64,000 nt of DNA from Burkholderia sp. Ax-1724 (GCF_011752995.1 NZ_VWWL01000022.1:1-64000), one strand, 5' to 3'. Positions 8,507 to 17,342 are shown, counted from the stretch's first letter. Numbers and translations are program-made. The notes: generated from the sequence alone by a model not told the origin.

Positions 8507-8818
8507 CGTTCGATTCTCCGCGCGCTCGATCGCGTCGCCGAGCGGCATGGCAGCACGCCGGCCGCGATCGCACTTGTCTGGTCGATCGTCCGCCAGAGCG
8601 TTGCTGCCCCAATTGCGAGCGCGACCTCGGTCGAACAGCTAAAAAGTCTCGCAAATGCCGTCGAGCTCGCGCTGAGTGCCGGCGATATCCGCGAACTGGA
8701 CGCGGCGAGCACCCGATGGGACGGGCAAAGCGGGCTGCGAGGCCGACGCGGAGCGGCGGTCGGGCTTGTTGCGCCAGCGCTAGGGAAAAGCCTGGCGCAA
8801 TCGCTAAACCCCTGGTAG
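8507..8818 (+). pseudogene. C-terminal remnant of an aldo/keto reductase
   Basis: An open frame of 103 codons beginning right after an in-frame TGA and ending at TAG 8816-8818, with no usable start codon. Its translation contains LDRVAERHGSTPAAIALVW, then APIASATSVEQLKSLANA and LSAGDIRELDAAST. This is the order seen at the C-terminus of NADPH-dependent aldo/keto reductases (final helices and the APIASATS cofactor-loop region). The N-terminal two thirds, including the catalytic Tyr and the TIM-barrel start, are absent. It is therefore a decayed fragment, probably left by a deletion during rearrangement next to the fliCDT block. Confidence 0.75.
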
Positions 8819-9157
8819 GATGGAGAGTTTCCTGATATGATCGGGAGTGAATTGAGATCTTTGCCTGTTTCGTCAGTGTTTTTTCAGTGATGAAAGGTTG
8901 GCGAAACGGCAACAGACGCGGCTTTTGCAATACGTCTGTCCGCGTTCCGCGGTGAACTCCCCACCTCTCTTTTCCGGCCTCCGTGGCCGCTTGCCTCTCG
9001 CTTCATTATTCGTGGTTTGGCCGGGGTTGTGTTTCTGCCTCGCGTTTGCCTGTTACTGGCCATGAATCGAAGCGACCGGAGGGCCGGCGCGTGAGTGGTT
9101 GCCTGAGGTAACCGCCATGCAATTAAACCCGTATCTAGTGATTGAGTTAGGAATTAC
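8819..9157 (+). other. Gene-free leader region upstream of rpsU
   Basis: About 340 bases without a convincing frame. It presumably holds the rpsU promoter, but I could not pick out clear -35 and -10 boxes. T-rich runs lie near 8875-8885. TTAGGAAT a few bases before 9158 acts as the ribosome-binding site. Confidence 0.5.
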
Positions 9158-9370
9158 ATGACGACGATTCTTCTGAAGGAAAACGAGCCGTTCGAAGTGG
9201 CAATTCGCCGCTTTCGTCGCGCAATCGAAAAGAATGGCCTGATCGCTGAACTGCGTGAGCGCCAGGCATACGAAAAGCCGACCACGGCACGTAAGCGCAA
9301 GAAGGCTGCTGCGGTCAAGCGCCTGCACAAGCGTCTGCGCAGCCAGATGCTGCCGAAAAAGCTGCACTAA
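9158..9370 (+). CDS. rpsU: 30S ribosomal protein S21
   Basis: A 70-aa basic protein with the typical S21 start MTTILLKENEPFEVAIRRF and the lysine/arginine-rich tail (TARKRKKAAAVKRL). It is part of the small ribosomal subunit near the anti-Shine-Dalgarno region and helps initiation. It is transcribed alone here and followed by a strong terminator, with the convergent tag gene beyond it. Confidence 0.98.
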   Translation: MTTILLKENEPFEVAIRRFRRAIEKNGLIAELRERQAYEKPTTARKRKKAAAVKRLHKRLRSQMLPKKLH

Positions 9371-9390
9371 GCACGCTTTTCCACAGGCCG

Positions 9391-9437
9391 AACGGCGGTG
9401 TGAGCTTCGAAAGAAGCCACATCGCCGTTTTGCTTTT
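9391..9437 (+). terminator. Intrinsic terminator of rpsU
   Basis: Long hairpin with outer stem AACGGCG (9391-9397) / CGCCGTT (9423-9429), continuing through GTGTG/CACAT to an inner GCTTC/GAAGC stem. It is followed by TTGCTTTT. It begins 20 bases past the rpsU stop. Confidence 0.85.
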
Positions 9438-9561
9438 GGGGGCTTGTTTGCGAGAGCCGGGCATGGCCGGTTGCGGATTGGGATGACTGCCGGCGTTTAT
9501 TGATGCCTGGATTTTGCGTCAGGAGCGCTTTTTTCAGCACGCAGGATCGATCAACGCTGTT

Positions 9562-10158
9562 TCAATCCGCCTTGCGCTTGCGCACCTTTTTGCCGAGCGC
9601 CGCGCATCGTGCGCGACACATACAGGTCGTCTCGTGGTCGTTCACCATGCCGACCGCCTGCATGAACGCATAGCAGATCGTCGAGCCGACGAACTTGCAG
9701 CCATAGCGTTTCAACGCCTTGCTCAATGCGTCCGACACGTCTGTCGACGCGGGCGCATGCTTGTACGACTCCCATTCGTTCTGGATCGGCGTGTCGTCGA
9801 CGAAAGACCATACGAAGTTCGCGAGCGAGCCGTGCTCGGCCTGAATCTGCTGCACGGCGCGCGCGTTCTGAATGGCCGCCTCGATCTTGCCACGATGACG
9901 CACGATGCTTTCGTCGGCGACGAGTGTGTCGACGTGTTTCGGCGTGAAGCGCGCGACCTTATCGATGTCGAAGCCGGCGAAGGCGCGGCGATAACCAGCC
10001 CGCTTATTGAGTATTGTCGACCACGACAAACCGGCCTGCGCGCCTTCGAGCACGAGCATCTCGAACAGGTGCGGGTCGTCACGCGAGGGCACGCCCCATT
10101 CGGCATCGTGGTACTGTGCGAGCGCTTCGCTCGATACCCAGTTGCATCGCTGTGTCAC
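9562..10158 (-). CDS. tag: DNA-3-methyladenine glycosylase I
   Basis: A 198-aa cytosolic base-excision repair enzyme that removes 3-methyladenine from alkylated DNA. The zinc site of the family is intact (Cys5, His17, His175, Cys179) and the base-pocket Glu38 is present in LEGAQAGLSW. The start MTQRCNWVS and the block YHDAEWGVP are typical. It runs convergent to rpsU and divergent from the kinase gene at 10299, with a 140-base intergenic region between the two starts. Confidence 0.96.
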   Translation of the reverse strand: MTQRCNWVSSEALAQYHDAEWGVPSRDDPHLFEMLVLEGAQAGLSWSTILNKRAGYRRAFAGFDIDKVARFTPKHVDTLVADESIVRHRGKIEAAIQNARAVQQIQAEHGSLANFVWSFVDDTPIQNEWESYKHAPASTDVSDALSKALKRYGCKFVGSTICYAFMQAVGMVNDHETTCMCRARCAALGKKVRKRKAD

Positions 10159-10298
10159 TGTCGCGCTCCCGTGCGGTCATGTCGTTCGCCAGCATAGCCG
10201 AAGCGGGACACTCCGCAAGCTAGCCGTTCGGCCAATTGCGAGATTGGAGCCGACCTGCCACGCTACGCGTTATTCACCCACGATACTCATTCGATTCG

Positions 10299-11180
10299 AT
10301 GAATCACGACTTCTTTCTGATTGGCGTCGACGGCGGCGGTACCGGCACGCGCGTCGTGCTCGGAGACGCGCAGGGCCGCGAACTGGCACAAGCAACAGGT
10401 GGTCCGTCGGGCCTCGGGCTCGGCATCGCGGGCGCGTGGCAGTCCATTCAGAGCGCTTGCGGCGAAGCGTTCGCACGTGCGGGCATGGCGTTGGACTGGT
10501 CGCGCTGTGTACTCGGTTGCGGCCTCGCGGGCGTCAACAATCGCGACTGGCTCGCCGAGTTCCATGCGCAGGCGCCGAAGCTCGCTGGCCTTGCCGTCGA
10601 GAGCGACGCCTATACGACCCTGCTCGGCGCGCACGACGGCGCGCCTGGCGTGATCGTGGCGCTCGGCACAGGCAGCGTTGCGGCATCGCTTGCGAGCGAC
10701 GGCGAGTTTCGCATGGCGAGCGGCTATGGCTTCCCGTCGGGCGATGAGGCGAGCGGCGCGTGGCTCGGCGTGCGGCTCATCGTCCATGCGCAGCAGGCGC
10801 TCGACGGCCGCGTGCCGCTCGACGATCTTGCGCAGGCGCTGCTCGTTCACACAGGCGTGCGGGATCGCGACAGCCTCGTCGTGTGGCTCTGCGCGGCCAA
10901 TCAGACGGCGTATGCGCGGCTCGCGCCCATCGCGATCGCCCATCGCACGCATCCGTTCGCGGCCCGGCTGCTCAACGAGGCCGGTGCCGAGGTGGGCAAG
11001 ATGATTGCCGCGCTGGACGCTTCGGCGAGCCTGCCGGTCGCGCTGTGCGGTGGGCTCGGCGCGCCGCTGCGCGAATATGTGCCGCAAGCGTATCAGGCGC
11101 GTTTGCGGGAGCCGCTTGCCGATTCGGCGCACGGCGGGTTGCAACTGGCCCGGCGCGAAGCGGCGCGGCTCGTTGGCTGA
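10299..11180 (+). CDS. BadF/BadG/BcrA/BcrD-type ATPase, N-acetylglucosamine-kinase-like
   Basis: A 293-aa ASKHA-fold protein. The N-terminal phosphate-1 loop IGVDGGGTGTRVVLGD (residues 7-22), the central VIVALGTGSVA phosphate-2 loop, and ALCGGLGAPL near the C-terminus are the nucleotide-binding elements of the family. Members phosphorylate amino sugars such as N-acetylglucosamine or related substrates. The absence of a cluster of sulphur-cofactor genes argues against a benzoyl-CoA or dehydratase activator role. The ATG at 10299 is chosen because the fold starts there. An in-frame upstream ATG at 10236 would add 21 unrelated residues. The exact substrate is not known. Confidence 0.85.
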   Translation: MNHDFFLIGVDGGGTGTRVVLGDAQGRELAQATGGPSGLGLGIAGAWQSIQSACGEAFARAGMALDWSRCVLGCGLAGVNNRDWLAEFHAQAPKLAGLAVESDAYTTLLGAHDGAPGVIVALGTGSVAASLASDGEFRMASGYGFPSGDEASGAWLGVRLIVHAQQALDGRVPLDDLAQALLVHTGVRDRDSLVVWLCAANQTAYARLAPIAIAHRTHPFAARLLNEAGAEVGKMIAALDASASLPVALCGGLGAPLREYVPQAYQARLREPLADSAHGGLQLARREAARLVG

Positions 11181-11196
11181 TTGGCTGATTGGCTGA
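11173..11196 (+). repeat. Triple tandem octamer at the kinase stop codon
   Basis: Three perfect copies of TTGGCTGA. The first contains the TGA stop of the kinase gene. It looks like recent slippage expansion just at the gene end and has no visible function. Confidence 0.9.
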
Positions 11197-11386
11197 TGTT
11201 CGGCAACCGAAGGCTGAGGACGCTTGTAGCTTTGTGCTCGTCGTGGTGCTGTTACGCATGCCGCTTAAAGTGGGGCTGCCAATGCGATCAGTCTGGCCTA
11301 TTCACCTGCGGCAGCCGCCACGCCCGCCAACGGTAAAATACGCACTTTGACGCTGCCCTGACGGCTCACAACCGCCGGTTCTCACC

Positions 11387-12208
11387 ATGTACAAAGTCAT
11401 CGCCACGGATCTCGACGGCACGCTGCTCAACGCCGATCATCAGGCGGACCCGTTCACGGTTGCCACGGTGCGCAAGCTCGAACGCGACGGACTGCAGTTC
11501 GTGATCGCCACGGGGCGGCATTATTGCGACGTCGCGGGAATTCGCGACCTGCTCGGCATCAACCCGTATCTGATCACGTCGAACGGCGCGCGCATTCACG
11601 CGCCGGACAACACAGTCATTCACGCCGACGACCTGCCGCCTGCCGTCGTCCAGCGGCTCGTGCAACCTGACATTGCCGGTGCGCATGGCCGCGCGATCGT
11701 CAATCTGTTTGCCGACGCGGCATGGCTCATCGATCGCGACGCGCCCGATCTGCTGAAGTTTCATCAGGACTCGGGCTTCACCTATGAAGTGACCGATCTG
11801 CCGAATCACGATGGCGCCGACATCGCGAAGGTGCTGTACATCGGCGATCCGGCCGATCTCGCGCAGATCGCCGCCAATCTCGAACGCGAATTCGGCGAGC
11901 GCCTGTACGTAACTTATTCGTTGCCGGATTGTCTGGAAGTGATGACGGCGAATGTGTCGAAGGGGCGCGCGTTGCAGATCGTGCTCGAGCGCCTTGGCAT
12001 CGATGCCGCGCAATGCGTCGCGTTCGGCGACAACATGAACGACATCGATCTGCTCGAAACGGCCGGCCATCCGTTCATGATGAACAACGCCAATCCCGAC
12101 CTCGTCACGCGTCTGCCGCATGTGCCGCGCATCGGCAACAACTTCGAGGCGGGCGTGGCGCACCATTTGCGCAAGCTCTTCTCGCTCGGCGACGAACTGG
12201 CTTCCTGA
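11387..12208 (+). CDS. Cof-type HAD hydrolase (sugar or nucleotide phosphatase)
   Basis: A 273-aa Cof/YbhA-type haloacid dehalogenase phosphatase. Motif I is ATDLDGTLL (catalytic Asp8 and Asp10), motif II is VIATGRHY, the motif III lysine is in NVSKGRAL, and motif IV is FGDNMNDIDLLE. The cap between motifs II and III is of the C2 type. The family dephosphorylates small phosphometabolites such as sugar phosphates or PLP, and the substrate is not predictable. It is monocistronic in appearance, 206 bases after the kinase gene. Confidence 0.93.
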   Translation: MYKVIATDLDGTLLNADHQADPFTVATVRKLERDGLQFVIATGRHYCDVAGIRDLLGINPYLITSNGARIHAPDNTVIHADDLPPAVVQRLVQPDIAGAHGRAIVNLFADAAWLIDRDAPDLLKFHQDSGFTYEVTDLPNHDGADIAKVLYIGDPADLAQIAANLEREFGERLYVTYSLPDCLEVMTANVSKGRALQIVLERLGIDAAQCVAFGDNMNDIDLLETAGHPFMMNNANPDLVTRLPHVPRIGNNFEAGVAHHLRKLFSLGDELAS

Positions 12209-12402
12209 ACCGGAATGAAACCGGCCCGCATTCGCTTTCGCGGAGGCGGGCCGGTGGTGGCGCGAACGCCCGATCGTGCGGGCTTCGATTGATCGCGAAC
12301 TGCCGATTGATGCCAATGGCGAGCCAGCCGGGCTGGCGCAGCGTCATCCACGCCGATTCCCGATACAACCCAGCCGACGTTCAACCCGCCTCGGCTCGAT
12401 TC

Positions 12403-12681
12403 TCAATCCCGCCAACCACGATGCCCGCCGCGATCGTCGCGGCCCCAGCGGCGGTCGTTGTGACCCCAGCCGCGGTCATAGCGGCGATAGTCGCGGTAGT
12501 AGCCATGATTCCAGCCGCCGTAGTACACCGGCTCCGGTGCCGCGTAGACGCGCGCGGGGGCGGCATAAACCGGAGCGCCGAGCGACAGGCCGATGTTCAG
12601 ATCCGTATGCGCTTGCGCGACTCCGCATGCGCCCGCCGCGAGTCCGGCAGCAACCAGCAGGTGAGTGACGATGCGTTTCAT
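12403..12681 (-). CDS. Small exported Tyr/Gly/Arg/Asp-rich protein
   Basis: A 92-aa protein with a Sec signal peptide (about residues 1-24, ending in AQA). The mature part ends in a repetitive hydrophilic tail rich in GWN, RRYDRGWG and RDDRGG units. No enzyme motif is visible. Such short periplasmic proteins are common and uncharacterised in Burkholderia relatives. The ATG at 12681 is preferred over one 12 codons upstream because it follows AGGAGAACAAC. It is convergent with the HAD gene. Confidence 0.8.
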   Translation of the reverse strand: MKRIVTHLLVAAGLAAGACGVAQAHTDLNIGLSLGAPVYAAPARVYAAPEPVYYGGWNHGYYRDYRRYDRGWGHNDRRWGRDDRGGHRGWRD

Positions 12682-12966
12682 GTTGTTCTCCTGTGAAGCG
12701 ACGTAGGTTTGTCGCACAGGACCAATGTACGCACCGAGGGCGGTTCGGACTGCGACGAGATGTTACGGACTGCAAGCATCGTCGAGGCAATCGAAGGGCG
12801 CCGGAAATCTGATGCGTTCGCGGCGGTCATTCGCCGCGTCGCGCCGGATGCACCGCTATGTAAGGCTGTGCGGCTGACGGGCGCATCCGGCCGCGTCGCG
12901 TATCGCTCGTTGCATACGACCCACGTCGCAACGCGCGTAATAGCGGCTTACATTTGTATTACCCGA

Positions 12967-13689
12967 TTAATCGGCCGCATTCGCTGAAGCGCCGCTTGCG
13001 GCCGCCGAAGCAGCCGGCAGTGCCGCGCAAGGGCAATCGGCCGCGCGTCCGTCCAGGCCTTCCCGATCGTGTTTGAAGCTCGCACGAGGCGTGCCGTTTT
13101 GCCAGTCGAGCCGAACGATATAGATGCTGTCGAAATCCGCGCTGCGCCACTTCGGGACGTCGGCCGCGTTGCCACCATATGCGCTCATCATTTGCCGCGA
13201 CAGTTTTTCGATCAGCCGGTGTTCCCATGCGATGACGATCAGCTTGCCCTGGTTGGCCGGATCGGCGAGCGCATTGCCCAACTGGTCGATCTGCGCAAAA
13301 CCGTACGGCGTTTGCACGGGCATCTGAAATTGAATGGCGGTCGGCTCGATCGTCGCGAGCGGACGGACGTAATAGTAGGGATGGCCGTTGTCGTCTTTCT
13401 GCTGACCGGGATCCGGCGCGTAGATCGCATCGGGTTTGCCGAATTTGGCGGCGATGACGGCCGGCAGGGCGAGAGCACGGTTGAGCCCCTGGCAGTCGAG
13501 CTGACCGTAGCCTTGAGCGGGTTTCTCGCCATGTCGAACGAAGACGAGCGTTTCGATATTGCCGTCTGCCTTCTCCGTGACCGCCGTTGCAGGCGTCGCC
13601 GCATGCGCCGCCTGCAGCGCGAGTACGCCGGCGCACAAGCTGCCGATCGAAAGTGCTGCGCCATGCAGCCATCCACGGAAACGATTCAT
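12967..13689 (-). CDS. Exported histidine-phosphatase-superfamily protein
   Basis: A 240-aa protein with a signal peptide (about 1-31, AHA at its end) followed by LVFVRHGEKPAQG. The RHG motif at residues 52-54 carries the catalytic histidine of the phosphoglycerate-mutase-like superfamily. The second histidine is likely in IAWEHRLIEKL, near residue 157. It probably acts in the periplasm as a phosphatase of unknown substrate. The tail is Ala/Ser-rich with a Cys pair (DCPC). It is flanked on both sides by intergenic DNA of about 200-285 bases. Confidence 0.88.
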   Translation of the reverse strand: MNRFRGWLHGAALSIGSLCAGVLALQAAHAATPATAVTEKADGNIETLVFVRHGEKPAQGYGQLDCQGLNRALALPAVIAAKFGKPDAIYAPDPGQQKDDNGHPYYYVRPLATIEPTAIQFQMPVQTPYGFAQIDQLGNALADPANQGKLIVIAWEHRLIEKLSRQMMSAYGGNAADVPKWRSADFDSIYIVRLDWQNGTPRASFKHDREGLDGRAADCPCAALPAASAAASGASANAAD

Positions 13690-13791
13690 CGGTCACCCCT
13701 GCGCAAAAGGCCGTGATGTCGTCCGATTCTAGCAGCGCGCTTCCTTAATACGCGGTGGCTGGCTTATGCCACACTCTCGTTCGATTGCATA

Positions 13792-13820
13792 AAAAACGGG
13801 CGCCGTAGCGCCCGCTTTTA
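13792..13820 (-). terminator. Terminator of aqpZ
   Basis: On the minus strand, GCGGGCGC-TACG-GCGCCCGTTTTTT: an inverted repeat with a T-run, 55 bases beyond the aqpZ stop. A shorter T-run on the other strand could make it bidirectional. Confidence 0.8.
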
Positions 13821-13873
13821 CTGATTGCGCCATTCACGCAATTTACACAATTACGCTTTGCACAAGCGCTTCG

Positions 13874-14614
13874 TCAATCGAGCGCCAGTTGTTGTGCATT
13901 GTCGCTGCGATTTTCGGCGAGGAGCGGATAAACGACGCCCGCGATTACCGCGCCGATAATCGGCGCAACCCAGAACAGCCACAGCTGATCGACCGCCGCG
14001 CCGCCGACGAACAGCGCCGGGCCGGTCGAGCGTGCCGGGTTGACCGACGTGTTGGTGACCGGAATCGAAATCAGGTGGATCAGCGTCAGGCACAGGCCGA
14101 TCGCGATCGGTGCGAAGCCGGCCGGCGCGCGCCGGTCGGTTGCGCCGAGGATCACGAACAGGAAGAAGCCGGTCATCACGACTTCGCAGATGAACGCCGC
14201 GGCGAGCGAGTAATGGCCCGGCGAGTGCTCGCCGTAACCGTTCGTGGCAAAGCCGCTGGCGACGAGATCGAAGCCCGGCTTGCCCGACGCGATCAGCGAC
14301 AGCACGAACGCACCGAGCACCGCGCCGATCACCTGCGCGACGATGTACGGCAGCAGGTCACGCACCGGAAAGCGGCCGGCGACGGTGAGGCCGACGCTCA
14401 CGGCCGGATTCAGATGGCAGCCGGAAATATGGCCGATTGCAAACGCCATTGTCAGCACGGTCAGGCCGAATGCGAGCGACACGCCGACGAAGCCGATGCC
14501 CAGACCGTGAACCGGCCCGGCAAAATTCGCCGCGAGAACCGCGCTGCCGCAGCCTCCGAGTACGAGCCAGAAAGTGCCGAAAACTTCGGCGACAAGGCGC
14601 TTTGACAGCTGCAT
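13874..14614 (-). CDS. aqpZ: Aquaporin Z
   Basis: A 246-aa six-helix water channel of the inner membrane. Both NPA boxes are present (residues 69-71 and 192-194). The selectivity filter residues of a water-specific channel (Phe in FGLTV, His180, Thr189 and Arg195 in the stretch PVTNTSVNPARS) match E. coli AqpZ, so glycerol transport is unlikely. It is a single gene with its own terminator, and the upstream region is AT-rich. Confidence 0.97.
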   Translation of the reverse strand: MQLSKRLVAEVFGTFWLVLGGCGSAVLAANFAGPVHGLGIGFVGVSLAFGLTVLTMAFAIGHISGCHLNPAVSVGLTVAGRFPVRDLLPYIVAQVIGAVLGAFVLSLIASGKPGFDLVASGFATNGYGEHSPGHYSLAAAFICEVVMTGFFLFVILGATDRRAPAGFAPIAIGLCLTLIHLISIPVTNTSVNPARSTGPALFVGGAAVDQLWLFWVAPIIGAVIAGVVYPLLAENRSDNAQQLALD

Positions 14615-14898
14615 GATTGGTAATCCTAAAAAAGTGCTCAGGGAGCATGAATCGCTAACGACGAAAACATGCCTTGAGCGCGCAATTCTAGTCAGCAGAA
14701 TCCAATTCGAGTGTCAAGAATTGTCAAGGCTGTGTCGCTTATGGGGATTATTATGGGATAAACCGAAGGTTTTACAATTCACCAGATTTTAATAATTATC
14801 AGAGGAAATCTTCATAAATGGGTATTATTGGCCATTGCGAATTTTTATAATTGCAGTTAGTCTGCGGTCGAATGAGTTCTAGAAAAGGGGAGAACCGA

Positions 14899-15201
14899 AT
14901 GTCTCAATATGCAGACCTCAAGGCGCAGATCGCCAAATTGCAGGCACAGGCAGAAGAAGCACGCCGCACGGAGATCGACAATGTCATCGCTGACATCCGC
15001 CAGAAGATCGCCGAATACGGTCTGACCGCGCAGGATCTCGGCTTCGCGGTCGCCGCCAAGCGCGGCCGTCCGCCCAAGAAGACGCCGCTGCCGGCGAAAT
15101 ACCAGGACCCGAAATCGGGCAGTACGTGGAGCGGGCGCGGCAAGCCGCCCAAGTGGATCGTCGGCAAGAATCGCGAGCGCTTTCTGATCGGCTCGGTCTG
15201 A
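14899..15201 (+). CDS. H-NS family nucleoid-associated protein
   Basis: A 100-aa protein. The N-terminus is a coiled coil for oligomerisation (residues about 1-45). The C-terminal AT-hook-like DNA-binding motif includes KRGRPPKK, YQDPKSG and TWSGRGKPPKWI. This is the short H-NS type of Burkholderia and Bordetella relatives, which binds AT-rich DNA and silences acquired genes. The AT-rich 280-base upstream region suggests autoregulation. The ATG at 14899 follows AAAAGGGGAG. A longer frame from 14851 lacks such a site. Confidence 0.93.
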   Translation: MSQYADLKAQIAKLQAQAEEARRTEIDNVIADIRQKIAEYGLTAQDLGFAVAAKRGRPPKKTPLPAKYQDPKSGSTWSGRGKPPKWIVGKNRERFLIGSV

Positions 15202-15302
15202 GTTCGCGGCCGTGGCTGTGAAAGCGGGCTGAAGGTTTTTCGGCCGCCGCTTTTATCGGCGATGGGGCGTGCGATATGAAAGCTCAGCCATGCCGGCATT
15301 AA

Positions 15303-15330
15303 AAAAAGCCGCCCACGTGGGCGGCTTTTT
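15303..15330. terminator. Bidirectional terminator between H-NS and glycosyltransferase genes
   Basis: A 28-bp perfect palindrome. A-run, GCCGCCCACGTGGGCGGC, then a T-run, so it can act in both directions. It serves the rightward H-NS gene (100 bases before) and the leftward glycosyltransferase gene (160 bases after). Confidence 0.9.
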
Positions 15331-15491
15331 CTTGGCGATCACGAAGATTACCGTGATTTCCCCGCACGCAAACGATTTCCATGCCGGATTTGTCCGCTAT
15401 GGGTTCGTTTGAAGCGAACGGCTCAGTCCGTTATTCAAAGCCCGCTGAAAGCAGCCGGAAGCAAAAGTTTCCAGCTGCCTTTCAAACGGGT

Positions 15492-16556
15492 TTAGCCGAC
15501 CGCCACCTGGCGCAATACCGGGCGGCTCGCCGTTTCAATCAGTGCCGAATAGCCGTCGATATAGTTCTGCGCCATCGTTTTCGAGCTGAAACGGCGTTCG
15601 AATTGCGTGCGGATTTCGCTGCGCGACAGCTCGTCGAGACGCTGCAGCGCGGCCACCGCGCCCTGCACGTCCTCGACGATGTAGCCGGTCACGCCATGAT
15701 CGATCACTTCCGGCACCGAGCCGCGGTTGAACGCGATCACCGGCGTGCCGCACGCCATCGACTCGATCATCACGAGGCCGAACGGCTCCGACCAGTCGAT
15801 CGGGAACAGCAGCGCCTTCGCGCCCGACAGGAACTCGGGCTTCTGCGCCTCGTTGATCTCGCCGACGAACTCCACATGCGCCATCGACAGCAACGGCTCG
15901 ATCTCGCGCTTGAAGTACTCCATGTCGACCTTGTCCACCTTGGCGGCGATCTTCAGCGGCAGACCGCTTTGCGCAGCGATCTTGATGGCTGTATCGACGC
16001 GTTTTTCGGGGCAGATGCGGCCGAGGAACGCCAGATACTCGGGCTTCCTGTGCGGCTGCGGTGTGAGCAGTTGCTCCGGCAGGCCGTGATAGATCGTGTT
16101 GAGCCAGTTGGCCTGCGGCAGCGGAATCCGCTGCGAATCCGAAATCGACACGACCGGCACATGCGAGAACGCGTCGAACACCGGCTGCAATTCCGGTAGA
16201 TCGAGACGGCCGTGCAGCGTCGTCACGAACGGCGTGTCCATGGTCGTGAAAAGCGGAAACGGCATGTAGTCGAGGTGAAAGTGCAGCACGTCGAACTCGT
16301 GCGCGACCTTGCGCACTTTTTCCAGCATCAGCACGTGCGGCGCCAGCGCGTCGCGAATCGTCGGATCGAGGCGCAGCGCGCGCGGCCAGCATGCATCGAG
16401 ATTCGCGGACGTGACCGAGTCGCCGCTCGCGAACAGCGTGACGTCGTGTCCGAGGTCGACCAGTGCCTCGGTCAGGTACGACACGACGCGTTCGGTGCCG
16501 CCGTAGAGTTTCGGCGGGACGGCTTCATACAGCGGCGCAATTTGTGCGATTCGCAT
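15492..16556 (-). CDS. Glycosyltransferase family 4 protein
   Basis: A 354-aa retaining glycosyltransferase of the GT4 type with two Rossmann domains. The N-terminal glycine-rich acceptor loop is YGGTERVVSYL (residues about 18-28). The C-terminal donor-binding motif EPFGLVMIESMACGTPVIA contains the E-x7-E pair, and GRICPEKRVD is typical of the inter-domain region. It is cytosolic or peripheral on the membrane. It stands alone, so donor and acceptor sugars cannot be inferred. The first ATG gives a family-typical start MRIAQIAPLYE. Confidence 0.92.
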   Translation of the reverse strand: MRIAQIAPLYEAVPPKLYGGTERVVSYLTEALVDLGHDVTLFASGDSVTSANLDACWPRALRLDPTIRDALAPHVLMLEKVRKVAHEFDVLHFHLDYMPFPLFTTMDTPFVTTLHGRLDLPELQPVFDAFSHVPVVSISDSQRIPLPQANWLNTIYHGLPEQLLTPQPHRKPEYLAFLGRICPEKRVDTAIKIAAQSGLPLKIAAKVDKVDMEYFKREIEPLLSMAHVEFVGEINEAQKPEFLSGAKALLFPIDWSEPFGLVMIESMACGTPVIAFNRGSVPEVIDHGVTGYIVEDVQGAVAALQRLDELSRSEIRTQFERRFSSKTMAQNYIDGYSALIETASRPVLRQVAVG

Positions 16557-16967
16557 GCGGTTTCTCCTGTGTCAATCGGAGTGGACGCTTTGAGGCGTGC
16601 TCCGATCCCTTGCGAAAAGGGGGGGTTACTAGGGGCTTCGCGCTGCGGCGCTCGAATAGCGCGAGGAGCGAATGCCACGGACGGCTGGGCGCGGTTTGCC
16701 CCCGCCCGAGGGGGCTCCGAATCGGCATCGGGTAATCCCTTAGCTTCATTATCGGGATGAACCGCGCTAATTCGAGTTATTTTTCAAACGCTTAATGTTG
16801 TTACAGCGCGAAACATGAGCCGCTACAGCTCAATCGACAGGCTGTCCCGATACTCGGGACGCGTGTTTGCGCATAGTAAACAAACACTCAAAAACGCGTA
16901 CGCGAGCCGAGCAAGCCGCGCGCCCGGGCGATCGGACGGCAATCGGGAATCGTCTAATAGGGCTTTA

Positions 16968-16995
16968 TTGCAGAGCGGTGAAAAGGTCTTATAAT
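16968..16995 (+). promoter_or_regulatory. Candidate sigma-70 promoter of flhDC
   Basis: TTGCAG at 16968-16973, 16 bases, then TATAAT at 16990-16995. The -10 box is perfect and the -35 has 4 of 6. It would give a 5' leader of about 340 nt before flhD. Other promoters nearer to flhD are possible. Confidence 0.55.
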
Positions 16996-17140
16996 CATCG
17001 GCCACCGCCCCGCGGTGCGACGATAAGCCGCTGCAAACTCACCATTCGGCACATGGCATCGCCCCGGAAATTCCCAAAGTGCATAGCACGTCCCTGCCCG
17101 CGCGCCGCTTCATCCCATTTATTGCATCGGCTCAGCCTGG

Positions 17141-17183
17141 TATGTAGGAAAAATTCCTACATAAATGACGGATTAATCCGTCA
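17141..17183 (+). promoter_or_regulatory. Two adjacent palindromes upstream of flhDC
   Basis: The first is TATGTAGGAA, three A, then TTCCTACATA (17141-17163). The second, TGACGGATTAATCCGTCA, is a perfect 18-bp palindrome (17166-17183). They are two bases apart and 160 bases before flhD. TAGGAAAAAT also occurs in the RcsAB box of E. coli flhDC, so the first may be a site for a LuxR/FixJ-type response regulator. Both lie downstream of the candidate promoter, so they could also be RNA hairpins. Confidence 0.7.
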
Positions 17184-17342
17184 AAAAGGCAGGGTGTCTC
17201 TCCGATTTTCGGCAGCGCCCCCTTTCGAGACAATGCTTGCAACACAGGAAACGAGCCGATTCGCACACTTCGGGTGAATGCGTTCGAGCAAACGTTTTCG
17301 CAAAATGGCCTGACCAGCCAGATAAACGTCCGGGGGGAAATC

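Larger units (their letters stand above)
16557..17342 (+). promoter_or_regulatory. Long regulatory leader region of flhDC
   Basis: Nearly 790 bases without a gene, upstream of the flagellar master regulator. It holds a sigma-70-like promoter (16968-16995), two adjacent palindromes (17141-17183), and about 345 bases of leader after the promoter. Such length agrees with flhDC being a hub for many inputs. No small ORF with a good start was seen. Confidence 0.7.

Noticed and set aside
8464..8835. A 123-codon Arg/Cys-rich frame after fliT
   Set aside because: It is the out-of-frame shadow of the aldo/keto reductase remnant.
16609..16740. A terminator or small gene after the glycosyltransferase start
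   Set aside because: G-runs and partial inverted motifs only; no stem with a T-run and no frame with a good start.
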